Origin: Acinetobacter sp. WCHA55
Lineage (GTDB): Bacteria; Pseudomonadota; Gammaproteobacteria; Pseudomonadales; Moraxellaceae
NCBI RefSeq assembly: GCF_002165305.2
Contig: NZ_CP032286.1
Location: 2,046,001-2,110,000 of the forward strand
Direction: 5' to 3'
DNA: 64,000 bases
Positions within the stretch are counted from its first letter, which is position 1, and every line of letters starts with the position of its first letter. The notes below the pieces were generated by a model. The model saw only the letters and a program-made list of their open reading frames with translations. It did not search any database and was not told the origin of the DNA. Made by a program: the position numbers and the translations under genes. Shown in pieces: positions 1-10,913 of the stretch.

Positions 1-415
1 CATGCCATTCAATCAAGTTCTGCAAAGCGTCACATGAGTTCAAATAACGACGACGGTCTGCCAAGTCATCATGGGTTAATAACACTTGCGCAGTCTGAAT
101 GTGATGTTTTTCAAGCACACTTGACCACGTATGTATAAGGCCCATCTGACCAATGGCAGCACACGCCTGAAGACTAGGTAGATCGGTGGGTCGGCTGTCT
201 AGCTTCATACGAACCATACCTTCAGCCACAGCTCCTGACGACACCAGAATAATCTCATGTCCGGCATTGTGTAGATCTGCAATTTGTTTCGCCCAATGCG
301 AAATTGCATCTATATCTAAACCTTGCCCATTTGCTGTGAGTAAAGATGATCCGATTTTAACAACGATTCGTTTACAAGCTTCGAGCTTACGTTGTCCATC
401 TACCACTTCTATCAT
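1..415 (-). CDS. proB: glutamate 5-kinase, N-terminal part (cut by window edge)
   Basis: Reading the minus strand from the ATG at 415 gives 138 codons of an amino-acid kinase. After a short lead comes VVKIGSSLL, the N-terminal phosphate-binding motif of the family, then [10 protein letters not shown] and the stretch containing IGQMGL and the LLTHDDL segment typical of ProB. The enzyme phosphorylates glutamate to glutamyl-5-phosphate, the first step of proline synthesis, in the cytosol. The C-terminal half of the kinase and any PUA domain lie outside the window. The start lies 26 bases downstream of the obg stop codon, so obg and proB are probably co-transcribed. Confidence 0.93.
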   Translation of the reverse strand, partial: MIEVVDGQRKLEACKRIVVKIGSSLLTANGQGLDIDAISHWAKQIADLHNAGHEIILVSSGAVAEGMVRMKLDSRPTDLPSLQACAAIGQMGLIHTWSSVLEKHHIQTAQVLLTHDDLADRRRYLNSCDALQNLIEWH

Positions 416-441
416 CTTGTCCTCAGTTACTCATTACGAGC

Positions 442-2070
<1,629 letters not shown>

Positions 2071-2454
2071 TTATTTTAAAGCCGCCACTCGTTCTTTGCT
2101 TTCTAAAATTTCAGGCAAACTTTTTTCAATCCACCCTATCAAATACATGGTTTTCTCAGCTGCTTGAGAGCCCAAGATCGTCAATTGGTACTCTACTTTG
2201 GGTGGCACTACGGGATAAACCGTCCGTAGAATAAAGCCATCATGCTCAAGAGTTTTAAGAGTTTGGGAAAGCATTTTCTCACTCACGCCTTCTATACGTT
2301 GTTTCAGCTCACTAAAACGGTGTACGCCATCACTTAAACAACGCAACACCAGTACCGACCATTTACTCGTAAGATGCTCCAAAATTTCACGAGACGGACA
2401 CTCCGTGGATAAAACTTGACCTAACAATTTGCTTGTCGCATAGGTGTGCATCAT
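2071..2454 (-). CDS. HxlR-family transcriptional regulator (YtfH-like)
   Basis: This is a 127-residue winged-helix protein. It shows the HxlR layout: CPSREILEHLTSKWSVLVLRCL at the first helix, RFSELKQRIEGVSEKMLSQTL as recognition helix region, and LEHDGF plus VEYQLT in the wing. The cysteine near residue 19 occupies the position of the redox or electrophile-sensing cysteine found in many relatives (HypR, YodB, QorR). It is divergent from a QorB-like reductase, matching the ytfH/ytfG arrangement of enterobacteria, so it probably represses that gene and itself. The start could be either of two adjacent ATG codons. Confidence 0.88.
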   Translation of the reverse strand: MMHTYATSKLLGQVLSTECPSREILEHLTSKWSVLVLRCLSDGVHRFSELKQRIEGVSEKMLSQTLKTLEHDGFILRTVYPVVPPKVEYQLTILGSQAAEKTMYLIGWIEKSLPEILESKERVAALK

Positions 2455-2472
2455 TTCTCTCCATTTGGTTTA

Positions 2473-2509
2473 TTACTTACTTTTTGGTATGTACTTTCAT
2501 TTAGTAAGT
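2473..2509. promoter_or_regulatory. possible HxlR operator between the divergent genes
   Basis: The 109-bp divergent spacer contains ACTTACT (2475-2481) and its exact inverse AGTAAGT (2503-2509), with GGTATGTAC between them. Spaced GTAAGT-like half-sites are typical of QorR/HypR-type operators. Assignment as the operator is inference from position and symmetry. Confidence 0.5.
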
Positions 2510-2563
2510 TATCAGATTAAGATAAAACCATCAAGTACAGAAAACAACCAATATAGGTGACTT

Positions 2564-3415
2564 ATGAAAATTGCAATCACAGGTGCAACAGGCCAATTGG
2601 GTTCTATTGTGATAGAAAAACTTTTACTACAAACTGAGGCCAACAACATTGTTGCGCTTGTGCGAAACCCAGCCAAAGCGGCACATCTCACAGCACAAAA
2701 TATTGAAGTGCGTGAGTTTGACTATGACCGACATGAAACTTTAGTCCCTGCTCTATCAGGAATAGATAAATTACTACTCATTTCTGCAAATGAAGTCGGT
2801 CGCCGTACACCTCAGCACAAGGCAGTAATTGATGCTGCAAAAGTGGCCAGTGTTCCTTATCTTGCTTATACCAGCTTACATCGTGCAGATACATCTCCAC
2901 TCGGATTAGCCCAAGAACACCGTGAAACCGAAAAACTAATTCAGGACAGTGGAATCACTTATACCTTCTTAAGAAATAACTGGTATAGCGAAAACTACCT
3001 TGCAGGTGTTGCTCACACCATTGAAATTGGGACGCTTTTTGGAGCAGCTCAAGATGGTCGCATTAGCTCGGCATCACGCATAGATTATGCTGAAGCTACA
3101 GCGAAAGTCTTAACATCAACTGGCCATGATAATCAAACCTATGAACTAGCAGGTTCACAAAGCTTTAGCCTTTCAGAGCTTGCAACATTGATTGGTCAAG
3201 TAGCGAGTAAAAACATTAATTATCAAAACCTAAGTGCGGAAGAATACACTCAAGCCCTAACTCAGGCGGGCTTACCTGCTGGCTTAGTTGAGGTCATCGT
3301 TGATGCAGACATTCAAACCATACAAGGTGCAATGTACAGTGACAGTCAAGACCTAGAACAATTGATTGGACGTGAAACTACAAACATTCAGGATGCGATC
3401 GAAGCTGCACTTTAA
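2564..3415 (+). CDS. qorB: NmrA-like SDR, NAD(P)H:quinone oxidoreductase type 2 (QorB-like)
   Basis: This is a 283-residue atypical short-chain dehydrogenase. It opens with the nucleotide-binding motif ITGATGQLG (residues 4-12), followed by VALVRNPAKA at the end of beta-2, which favours NADPH. There is no classical YxxxK pair; the segment LAYTSLHRAD and the residues after it are as in QorB/YtfG. The family reduces quinones or related electrophiles in the cytosol. The divergent HxlR regulator supports an electrophile-response role. The length equals that of E. coli QorB to within a few residues. Confidence 0.85.
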   Translation: MKIAITGATGQLGSIVIEKLLLQTEANNIVALVRNPAKAAHLTAQNIEVREFDYDRHETLVPALSGIDKLLLISANEVGRRTPQHKAVIDAAKVASVPYLAYTSLHRADTSPLGLAQEHRETEKLIQDSGITYTFLRNNWYSENYLAGVAHTIEIGTLFGAAQDGRISSASRIDYAEATAKVLTSTGHDNQTYELAGSQSFSLSELATLIGQVASKNINYQNLSAEEYTQALTQAGLPAGLVEVIVDADIQTIQGAMYSDSQDLEQLIGRETTNIQDAIEAAL

Positions 3416-3442
3416 GCCACCCTTTTGATTTTCACATGCAAA

Positions 3443-3470
3443 CTCCATCAATGATTGGTGGTGTTTTCTT
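3443..3470 (+). terminator. weak terminator after qorB-like gene
   Basis: CCATCA (3445-3450) pairs with TGGTGG (3456-3461) with one wobble, followed by TGTTTTCTTT. It lies in the 54-bp gap between convergent genes. Confidence 0.4.
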
Positions 3471-4150
3471 TATGGATGAATGTTCTTCACGGGTAGTGTC
3501 ATATTCATCTTCAAATTCGCAGTCGTGCTTCGCTCTATGTTGTACATGGTGGCATTGAAGCTTGCTATTTTTCGCATAGTCATTGGATCATTCAAATTAA
3601 GCTGTGGCGCAAACTGATGCAACACATGCAGCCGTACTTGCTCATTGAACTCAAAATAAACCAAGCCATTAAACATAATTTTGATCGGAATCTGATAGTC
3701 TTGCTTTAAATGAAATGGTACAGCCAGTTTAATCGGAATATTTAAAGTGAGCGGAAACTTAGGCAATAGTTTATTTTGATAAATTAGATCTGTAGTTGTC
3801 TCCAAAGGCATGTTTTGATCAATAAGCACCTCGGTTTGATAATCAACTGATACGGAAACTGGTACTTCTACTTCGAACTCTATATTTGCCAAATATTTTC
3901 CATGTAAAGGCAAATTAATTTTTTGATCAATTTTCAGTTGCGTATCTAAAGTTCCAACAGATTGAGTTTCTAGATAATTACCCACTTGGATTTTTGTCGG
4001 TAAAGAGTCTGACAGTTGAATTTGTGCTTCACTCGCTGACACTTGCATACTGGCTTGAATATTCAGGTACAACCAAAACAGCGTACCCACCAAAATGACA
4101 ACACATACAAAACTCATGACAAGCCGCTTCACAGACTGGAATATCCACAT
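3470..4150 (-). CDS. membrane-anchored beta-rich protein of unknown function, second of a tandem pair
   Basis: This is a 226-residue protein that I do not recognise. Residues about 8-30 form one transmembrane helix after a basic start, so the rest should lie in the periplasm. The body alternates hydrophobic and polar residues and repeats IPI/VPV/LPL-type steps (NLPL, VEVPV, LNIPIKL, YQIPIKI), as in its upstream neighbour. I see no Cys pair, lipobox or catalytic motif. The ATG is preceded by a strong GGAGGAAG site and lies 8 bp after the stop of the upstream gene, so the two are an operon. Function is unknown; a shared extended beta structure is inferred. Confidence 0.75.
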   Translation of the reverse strand: MWIFQSVKRLVMSFVCVVILVGTLFWLYLNIQASMQVSASEAQIQLSDSLPTKIQVGNYLETQSVGTLDTQLKIDQKINLPLHGKYLANIEFEVEVPVSVSVDYQTEVLIDQNMPLETTTDLIYQNKLLPKFPLTLNIPIKLAVPFHLKQDYQIPIKIMFNGLVYFEFNEQVRLHVLHQFAPQLNLNDPMTMRKIASFNATMYNIERSTTANLKMNMTLPVKNIHP

Positions 4151-4158
4151 ACTTCCTC

Positions 4159-4881
4159 CTATGGCTTCACTTGTTCTTGAGGTAGAGGTTTTTCACGCAG
4201 TAATTGCAAACTGTTGAGTGGAATCTTCAACTCCCCCTGCTTAATTTCAATTGGCAATGTATTTTGCACATCCACCGAAGCTTTCAATGCCGTTTTAATG
4301 GGAACGTTTAAATGTCCTTGTATTGGAATATTGGTCTTAACCACTGTATTTACAGGAATATGTAGATTTTCTTTCAGTACAGTTTTCACAGGTACATCAA
4401 ATTTGAGGTGTACTTGCTGTTCCAGTGGCACATCAATATGAATGGGAACATCCAGCTGAATAGGAATATTGCCTTTTAAAGGCAAAGTCACATCTCGCCC
4501 CATGACTTTCACCTGTACCTTGGTATCTACAGGCATACTCTGATTAATTTTCAAGGTTTCACGTACTGGAATGGTCGTTTTGATCGGAACCTGATTATCA
4601 AAATACACCCGTGGAGTCAGCGTTTGGGTTAGTGGAATATTCAGGTTTTCACGAATTGGAATTTCTGCATTGACGCGCCCTGTGACATCAACATCTAAGG
4701 CATCATGAATTTTAACCTCAGCTTGTAAAGGCTCTTGCAGATCAATACTAACCTTTTGATTTTCTAAAGGAATATAAATATTAAAGTGTTTAAATGTCCA
4801 AATAGCGATAAGTACACCACATACAGATGCCAACACAATGAATGCTAATCCACTTAGTATATGCTTCACTTGCAAATTCAA
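4159..4881 (-). CDS. membrane-anchored beta-repeat protein of unknown function, first of a tandem pair
   Basis: This is a 240-residue protein with one N-terminal transmembrane helix (about residues 8-30) and a periplasmic body of about 200 residues. The body is built almost wholly of short repeats: a charged or polar step, then [IVL]-P-[IVL], roughly every 8-16 residues (for example IPIREN, IPLTQT, VPIKTT, IPVRET, LPLKGN, IPIQLD, VPIHID, IPVNTV, IPIQGH, VPIKTA). About 15 such Pro-containing steps are visible. There is no cysteine after the anchor and no enzyme motif. The pattern suggests a regular beta rod, prism or groove. It forms an operon with the related 226-residue protein immediately downstream. 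Confidence 0.75.
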   Translation of the reverse strand: MNLQVKHILSGLAFIVLASVCGVLIAIWTFKHFNIYIPLENQKVSIDLQEPLQAEVKIHDALDVDVTGRVNAEIPIRENLNIPLTQTLTPRVYFDNQVPIKTTIPVRETLKINQSMPVDTKVQVKVMGRDVTLPLKGNIPIQLDVPIHIDVPLEQQVHLKFDVPVKTVLKENLHIPVNTVVKTNIPIQGHLNVPIKTALKASVDVQNTLPIEIKQGELKIPLNSLQLLREKPLPQEQVKP

Positions 4882-5113
4882 ATTCCTTTTGTTTTATTTT
4901 CTTTTTTATCTGACAAATATCATCCTTTTGTCAGCCTAGAAAGTCATTGAGGGCGGTAACCAACCAGACTCCTTAGTTTTTATCACCCTATTCTACACAG
5001 TATTCTAATTATTCTAAGTAAATTAGTAGGAATTAAACATTGGCAACTCTTACCACTCAAGCCAATACTTATGTCACTCTAATGTACCTAATCATCCTTA
5101 ACTCATAACAACA

Positions 5114-5154
5114 GCGCAAAAAAAAGAGCCTCTATTGAGGCTCTTTTTTGCGCT
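5114..5154. terminator. strong bidirectional-type terminator after GAPDH gene
   Basis: A hairpin with GAGCCTC (126-132 of the 5000 block) and its inverse GAGGCTC, loop TATT, flanked by A-run and T-run and outer AGCGC/GCGCT. It lies directly downstream of the minus-strand GAPDH stop codon. Confidence 0.9.
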
Positions 5155-5162
5155 ATTACAAA

Positions 5163-6620
5163 TTATGCATTTGTTTCAGCTGGAATTTTTGGATAGCTTA
5201 CGCCGCCCATTTGCTCTGCAATACGTAACACTTGGCAGCTATAACCAACTTCGTTATCGTACCAAACATATGCAGTTAAACGGTTGCCCGAAGTAATGGT
5301 TGCTTGCGCATCAAATACACCTGCAGTACGCGAACCGATAAAGTCAGATGATACAACTTCAGTCGAGTTGGTATAACCAATCTGACCTTGAAGGCTAGAG
5401 CTGATTGAGATTTTACGAATGTATTCGTTCACTTCATCACGATCCACTTCTTTATCTAAAGTTAAGTTCAAAATCGCAAGTGAAACGTTTGGTGTAGGAA
5501 CACGTACAGAGTTACCTGTCAGTTTACCTTGAAGTGCTGGAAGTGCTTTAGCAACTGCTTTAGCCGCACCTGTTTCAGTAATCACCATGTTCAACGTTGC
5601 AGCACGACCACGACGGTCTGCTTTATGGTAATTGTCAATTAAGTTCTGGTCGTTTGTGAACGAGTGAACTGTTTCAACATGACCATTCAACACTGTATAT
5701 TTGTCATGTAATACTTTAAGTGTTGGTGTAATTGCGTTGGTAGTACAGCTTGCAGCAGAGATAATGGTATCTTCATCAAGAATGTCAGCTTGGTTCACAC
5801 CAAACACTACGTTCTTCATGTCGCCTTTACCTGGTGCAGTCAAGATCACACGTGCAGCACCTGGGCACTTCAGGTGTTGCGCAAGACCTTCAGCATCACG
5901 CCATTTACCCGTGTTGTCGATCACTAATGCATTGCTAATACCATAATCGGTATAATCAACTTCAGTTGGGTTTGACGCATAAATCACTTTAATGAATTGA
6001 CCGTTGGCAATGATTGCTTCGTTTTCTTCATCAACAGAAATCGTACCAGAAAATGGACCATGGATTGAGTCACGGCGTAGTAATGACGCACGTTTTTCCA
6101 AATCGCCATCAGATGACTTACGAACCACAATCGCTTTTAGGTTCAAGCCACGGCCAAGACCAGACTGGCCAATCATTAAACGTGCAAGAATACGACCGAT
6201 ACGACCAAAACCGTAAAGAACAACGTCACGACCCTCTACTGAAGTCGCACGACCTTCTACAGCTTTAACAGCGGCTGCAACAAATGCATCAACATCGCCA
6301 CCTTGCTCTTTAAACGCAACGGCTAATTTGCCTAGATCAATTTCAGCAGTACCGATATTTTCAATTTTAGCCAATGCTTCAAGAATCGGGAACGTGTGTA
6401 CAACTGAAAGCTCAACATCCATCATACGAGTGAAACGGTGAGCTTTTAAAATTTGGATAACTGAACGGTTAACTAAAGAACGTCCAAACACTGAAACCAC
6501 AATATTTTTTTCACGGTAAAGCTGACCGATCAAAGCGATCATTTGTTCCGCGATTTCTTCACGGTTTTTCCAGCGACCTTGGTGTTCTGCGTGTAGGGCG
6601 ATGATAGTCTCTTTGCTCAC
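5163..6620 (-). CDS. gap: glyceraldehyde-3-phosphate dehydrogenase, long form
   Basis: This is a 485-residue GAPDH, about 150 residues longer than the usual 330-340. Residues 1-130 are an added, mostly helical N-terminal region. The NAD-binding motif GFGRIGR lies at 137-143 and the catalytic cysteine is C292 in SAASCTTN. The next residues read AITP instead of the usual CLAP, so the second conserved cysteine of the loop is alanine. The C-terminal catalytic domain is complete (VRVPTPNVS, WYDNEVGYS). Long forms of this type are known from Pseudomonas and Acinetobacter, which lack a full Embden-Meyerhof pathway; a gluconeogenic role is likely. It is monocistronic, with its own terminator. Confidence 0.92.
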   Translation of the reverse strand: MSKETIIALHAEHQGRWKNREEIAEQMIALIGQLYREKNIVVSVFGRSLVNRSVIQILKAHRFTRMMDVELSVVHTFPILEALAKIENIGTAEIDLGKLAVAFKEQGGDVDAFVAAAVKAVEGRATSVEGRDVVLYGFGRIGRILARLMIGQSGLGRGLNLKAIVVRKSSDGDLEKRASLLRRDSIHGPFSGTISVDEENEAIIANGQFIKVIYASNPTEVDYTDYGISNALVIDNTGKWRDAEGLAQHLKCPGAARVILTAPGKGDMKNVVFGVNQADILDEDTIISAASCTTNAITPTLKVLHDKYTVLNGHVETVHSFTNDQNLIDNYHKADRRGRAATLNMVITETGAAKAVAKALPALQGKLTGNSVRVPTPNVSLAILNLTLDKEVDRDEVNEYIRKISISSSLQGQIGYTNSTEVVSSDFIGSRTAGVFDAQATITSGNRLTAYVWYDNEVGYSCQVLRIAEQMGGVSYPKIPAETNA

Positions 6621-6943
6621 AGATACGTCCTCTAATTAATTTAATCTAAGCATAAATTTTAAAACCCAACAATTGTAAAGGATTTAACGCCAAGTTTGAA
6701 TCGAAAGCTGTAAATGCATGATGTTTTTTGTCGTATATTCATTATTAATTTAAGAAATGATTGCATTTAGTCTTATGATTTTGCAGTATAAAAATTAAAA
6801 AAAATTTTTTATAGATAAAAAATAAACAGTTACGCAAATGATGTTTTATCAAACAGTCAACTATTCTTAAAGGAGAATAATCAAATAAGAAACTGACTTA
6901 TCGCCCAAATTCTCGTGCAATGACAGCTCCAAACATCATCAAA
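6621..6943. other. intergenic region, 323 bp, no gene seen
   Basis: Very AT-rich spacer upstream of the GAPDH gene and downstream of the RarD-type gene. It should carry the GAPDH promoter. There is no ORF with a credible start, and no stable hairpin beyond a 5-bp stem around AGGAGAAT near 6870. Confidence 0.5.
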
Positions 6944-7879
6944 TTAGTCTGAATGTTGCTGTTTTTCAAAATGCTCAATATTTCGTTCGAGCTGTTTTTT
7001 ATTTTGTTGCTGTTTATATAAATGCAACACACCTTCAATAATAAGCAAGAAGACCGCGAACCAAATTGGAAAATAAGTCAACCACTCACCTGCCTCTATA
7101 CGCTCTCCCATGGCAACTGATGCTCCCGCCAGTAAAACAGGCTCCAAATAACTCAGTAAACCAAAGATCACAAAAGGTAAATAACGACTCGCGAGTATAT
7201 AACTTCCGAGTCCCATCGCACTTAAGAAACCCAGTCCAATGACCGCCAAAATCAGATGTGGAAACTGTTGTATCAAAGCCAAACTATCACTATGCACAAA
7301 GCCCAAATAAAACGCGACAGGTAAAATTAAAAACAAATCCCACCAAAAGCCACCCAAATGATCCGTTTTACATACACGACGCAGGAAAAAATACAAAGGA
7401 TAAGCCAAAGCGATATAGACCGTTTCCCACGCCATACTACCAATGCGCCAAATTTCATGTCCTACCCCAAGCACAGCAAGGGCTACCGCGGCCATTTGCC
7501 AGCGAGATAGCTTTTCCTTATAAAGGATGCAACCAACCAACACCATGACCAAAGGCAGTAAAAAATAGCCAAGCGACACCTGTAAGCCACGACCATTCAT
7601 GGGTCCCCATAAAAATAGCCATAACTGCGTGGTACATAAAACAGAACTAAATAATAACCAAGCAAACATCCAAGGTTGTTTAAAGATACGCTTAAACAAC
7701 TCCGAAATGAGTTTTAAATCACCACTCCACCACATGAATGCAGTTAAAAAGGGTAAGGTCGACAGCATACGCCAAGCAAAAGTTTGCTCACTATCTAAAG
7801 GCTTTAAAAAAAAGGTATAAAAATATAAAACCCCAAAAGTGATGGATGCTAAAACCGATAGTGCAACACCTTTATACAT
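6944..7879 (-). CDS. rarD: EamA-family transporter, RarD type
   Basis: This is a 311-residue inner membrane protein with about ten hydrophobic helices in two EamA halves, and a polar, Gln-rich and charged cytoplasmic tail (about residues 285-311). The opening GVALSVLASITFGVLYFYTFFLKPL and the WRMLSTLPF segment follow the RarD subgroup of the drug/metabolite transporter superfamily. The substrate is unknown; RarD was named for a chloramphenicol-sensitivity phenotype in Pseudomonas. It appears to be a single gene with no close same-strand partner. Confidence 0.83.
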   Translation of the reverse strand: MYKGVALSVLASITFGVLYFYTFFLKPLDSEQTFAWRMLSTLPFLTAFMWWSGDLKLISELFKRIFKQPWMFAWLLFSSVLCTTQLWLFLWGPMNGRGLQVSLGYFLLPLVMVLVGCILYKEKLSRWQMAAVALAVLGVGHEIWRIGSMAWETVYIALAYPLYFFLRRVCKTDHLGGFWWDLFLILPVAFYLGFVHSDSLALIQQFPHLILAVIGLGFLSAMGLGSYILASRYLPFVIFGLLSYLEPVLLAGASVAMGERIEAGEWLTYFPIWFAVFLLIIEGVLHLYKQQQNKKQLERNIEHFEKQQHSD

Positions 7880-7986
7880 CCTTCACTCCACATTGCTTTA
7901 CACGATTTTTTGATAGGCAGTAATTATAAAGCGTTCGACTGTATAAAGCTTTATTATTCAAGTTTTAAAATACGTATATGAAACTA

Positions 7987-8012
7987 AAAAAGCCATGCTT
8001 CAGCATGGCTTT
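7987..8012. terminator. terminator after lipocalin gene
   Basis: AGCCATGC (7991-7998), loop TTCA, GCATGGCT (8003-8010), flanked by A-run on the left and a short T-run on the right. On the minus strand the A-run becomes the T-run that ends the lipocalin transcript. Confidence 0.85.
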
Positions 8013-8028
8013 CAAGACTTAATAAATT

Positions 8029-8613
8029 TTACTTTTGCAATTGTTTGGTATGAATCAAATCATTCAAGTCATAACCCACTGACTTTGCATATTCTAAGTA
8101 TTCATTAATGACCTTTTGGTCTGGTTGTGGCGAGCGAGAAAGTACCCACATATATTTACGGCGTGGCTCACCCACTAAAACCGTTTGATAGTCATCATCA
8201 ATTTTTAAAATCCAATAATCCCCTCGTGCCACAGGTAACCAACGCACCGCCTCAGGTAAAAAACTCACTTTCAACTTACTATTAAAAGGTGGGTTTTGTA
8301 CAAATGCTTCACCTATGGACTGCATCAGCTTGCCATCTTGAGCATAACAGCGGTTATCTACGGTCACATTACCATTTTCATTCAGGGTATAAGTAGCCGA
8401 GACATTATTTCCACATTTATTTTGGAAATACATTGGCTTACGTGCAATTTCATACCAAACACCCAAATAACGGTCTAATTCAACCTTATCTACCACAGCC
8501 AAGGGTTTGCTCTGGGCATAAGCCATGGTTGCCATGCCCAACCCTACTAAAACAGCACCACCTACAGCAATTTTGGCAAGCGTAAAACCCGCCTTGGGAA
8601 GATTTGCAGACAT
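8029..8613 (-). CDS. lipocalin family protein (Blc-like)
   Basis: This is a 194-residue lipocalin. An N-terminal hydrophobic segment (about residues 12-34) ends in AYA-Q, so it is either a signal peptide or an uncleaved anchor. The first lipocalin signature is YLGVWYEIARKPMYFQNKC with the invariant GxW. Later come VDNRCYAQDG, VARGDYWILKIDDDYQTVLVGEP and MWVLSRSP, as in bacterial Blc and plant temperature-induced lipocalins. E. coli Blc is an outer membrane lipoprotein; here I see no lipobox. The family binds lysophospholipids or fatty acids. Two cysteines (in QNKC and NRC) could form a disulfide. Confidence 0.9.
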   Translation of the reverse strand: MSANLPKAGFTLAKIAVGGAVLVGLGMATMAYAQSKPLAVVDKVELDRYLGVWYEIARKPMYFQNKCGNNVSATYTLNENGNVTVDNRCYAQDGKLMQSIGEAFVQNPPFNSKLKVSFLPEAVRWLPVARGDYWILKIDDDYQTVLVGEPRRKYMWVLSRSPQPDQKVINEYLEYAKSVGYDLNDLIHTKQLQK

Positions 8614-8716
8614 AAACTGTACCTTTAATATTTCAGAATTTATGATCTAAAAATAAACATCTCTTTAAAAAATAATGCTTTCTGCCCAAATTACTGTAGC
8701 GTTATGTAAATGCAAC

Positions 8717-10744
8717 TTAGGTTAGCAGTTGTGCTTTTAAGCGCAAAATTTCATCTCGCAGACGCGCAGCTTGCTCAAACTGTAGCTCTTTAGAAGCTTT
8801 TAACATTTCTTTTTCCAGCTTAGTTAAGTGCTTGGCAAGCAGTTTTGGATCAGACAATAAATGCTGTTCGTCTGCACTGAGTGTCTGATGTTGATCGGCA
8901 ATATTGCTCTCAACTTGATCATCTGTCAGCACTTCACCTGTATCAATATCCTTTTTATTTTGTCGAATGGTACTACGTGGAATAATGCCATGCAGTTCAT
9001 TAAACGCCATTTGCTTTTGACGACGACGTTCCGTTTCATCAATGGCTTTTTGCATAGAGTCGGTGATACGGTCTGCGTATAAAATAGCCTTGCCTTTTAC
9101 ATTACGGGCTGCCCGACCAATAGTTTGAATCAAAGACCGTTCAGAACGTAAAAAGCCTTCTTTATCAGCATCCAAGATAGCGACCAAAGAGACTTCTGGC
9201 ATGTCCAAGCCTTCACGTAATAAGTTAATCCCGACAAGCACATCGTAGACACCTGAACGTAAGTCATGAATGATTTTCACTCGCTCAACAGTGTCAATAT
9301 CTGAGTGTAGATAAGCCACCTTCACTCCATATTCTTTCAAATACGAGCTTAGATCCTCTGCCATACGTTTGGTTAAAGTCGTCACTAACACACGCTCATC
9401 GAGATCTTTACGGATATTGATCTCAGACAACACATCATCCACTTGAGTCAGTACTGGACGCACTTCAATTTCGGGGTCAATCAGACCTGTAGGACGAACC
9501 ACCTGTTCAGCCACCTGTTCGGCTTTTTCAAGCTCGTATTTGGCTGGTGTTGCACTGACATAAATCGTTGCTGGGGTAATCCGTTCCCACTCTTCAAACT
9601 GCATTGGGCGGTTATCTAAAGCACTAGGAAGACGGAAACCATAATTCACCAAGTTTTCTTTACGCGAACGGTCACCTTTATACATCGCGCCAATTTGCGG
9701 TACAGTCACATGCGACTCATCAATAATCAGTAAGGCGTCATCAGGGACATAATCGAACAAAGTTGGTGGTGCTTCACCCGCAGGCCGTCCTGACAAATGC
9801 CGTGAATAGTTTTCAATACCGTTGGTATAGCCCAACTGCTGCATCATTTCCAAGTCATAGCGGGTGCGTTGCTCAATTCGCTGTGCTTCAAGCAATTTGT
9901 CATGGGCACGAAAGAAACCTAAACGCTCTTTTAATTCTTCACGAATCGTGCCGATGGCGCGTTCTAAATTATCTTTCGGTGTTACATAGTGGCTTTTTGG
10001 ATAAATCGTTACACGCGGAACTTTACGTACCAGTTTGCCTGTCAGCGGGTCAAACCAGCGAATCGAATCCACTTCATCATCAAACAACTCAATCCGAATT
10101 GCATGTTGATCTGATTCCGCTGGGAAAATATCAATAATTTCACCGCGGATACGATAGGTACCACGTAAAAACTCAAGTTCATTGCGGCTATATTGCATTT
10201 CCACTAAACGACGAATGATGTCATCACGTGCAATACGATCACCCTGTACAATATGGAGCAACATGCTCATATAAGCATTAGGGTCACCCAAACCATAAAT
10301 AGCAGAAACTGAAGCAACAATAATTGCATCGCGACGTTCTAAGAGAGAACGTGTTGCAGATAAACGCATTTGGTCAATATGGTCATTGATCGCTGAATCT
10401 TTTTCAATAAATGTATCTGAAGATGGCACATAAGCTTCGGGTTGATAGTAATCATAATAACTAACAAAATATTCGACAGCATTGTTCGGAAAGAAAGATT
10501 TGAACTCACCATAAAGCTGTGCAGCTAAGGTTTTATTATGTGCCATAACAATAGTCGGACGTTGCGTCCGCGCAATCACGTTGGCCATGGTATAGGTTTT
10601 ACCTGAACCCGTAACTCCAAGTAATAACTGGTCGTGATAGCCCTTTTCTATTCCAGCAACAAGCTTTTCAATAGCTTGCGGCTGATCACCTGCGGGTTGA
10701 TAATTGGTGACTAAATCAAAAGGTTGTTTCTCACTCACAGACAT
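8717..10744 (-). CDS. uvrB: excinuclease ABC subunit B
   Basis: This is a 675-residue UvrB, the usual length. Walker A is GVTGSGKT at 43-50. The damage-probing beta-hairpin is present ([17 protein letters not shown]). The DEAD-like motif is DESH and helicase motif VI is IGRAARN. The C-terminal UVR motif ([24 protein letters not shown]) binds UvrC. The protein hands damaged DNA from UvrA to UvrC in nucleotide excision repair. It stands alone; I found no recognisable SOS box upstream, in keeping with the absence of a classical LexA in Acinetobacter. Confidence 0.98.
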   Translation of the reverse strand: MSVSEKQPFDLVTNYQPAGDQPQAIEKLVAGIEKGYHDQLLLGVTGSGKTYTMANVIARTQRPTIVMAHNKTLAAQLYGEFKSFFPNNAVEYFVSYYDYYQPEAYVPSSDTFIEKDSAINDHIDQMRLSATRSLLERRDAIIVASVSAIYGLGDPNAYMSMLLHIVQGDRIARDDIIRRLVEMQYSRNELEFLRGTYRIRGEIIDIFPAESDQHAIRIELFDDEVDSIRWFDPLTGKLVRKVPRVTIYPKSHYVTPKDNLERAIGTIREELKERLGFFRAHDKLLEAQRIEQRTRYDLEMMQQLGYTNGIENYSRHLSGRPAGEAPPTLFDYVPDDALLIIDESHVTVPQIGAMYKGDRSRKENLVNYGFRLPSALDNRPMQFEEWERITPATIYVSATPAKYELEKAEQVAEQVVRPTGLIDPEIEVRPVLTQVDDVLSEINIRKDLDERVLVTTLTKRMAEDLSSYLKEYGVKVAYLHSDIDTVERVKIIHDLRSGVYDVLVGINLLREGLDMPEVSLVAILDADKEGFLRSERSLIQTIGRAARNVKGKAILYADRITDSMQKAIDETERRRQKQMAFNELHGIIPRSTIRQNKKDIDTGEVLTDDQVESNIADQHQTLSADEQHLLSDPKLLAKHLTKLEKEMLKASKELQFEQAARLRDEILRLKAQLLT

Positions 10745-10913
10745 ATCCCAAGATTTGCTTCTTTAACCAACTATTTTAACAGATTCACTCCCGAGCAATT
10801 CTTGCTTTTAGATTTTTAATGTAATTTACTGAAAATATTACAAAGATTTTTAACTTGACCCCCCTGTGTTTCAAGGGCAACATGAAGTGAAGAAGAGTGA
10901 AAAATCAGAGCCT

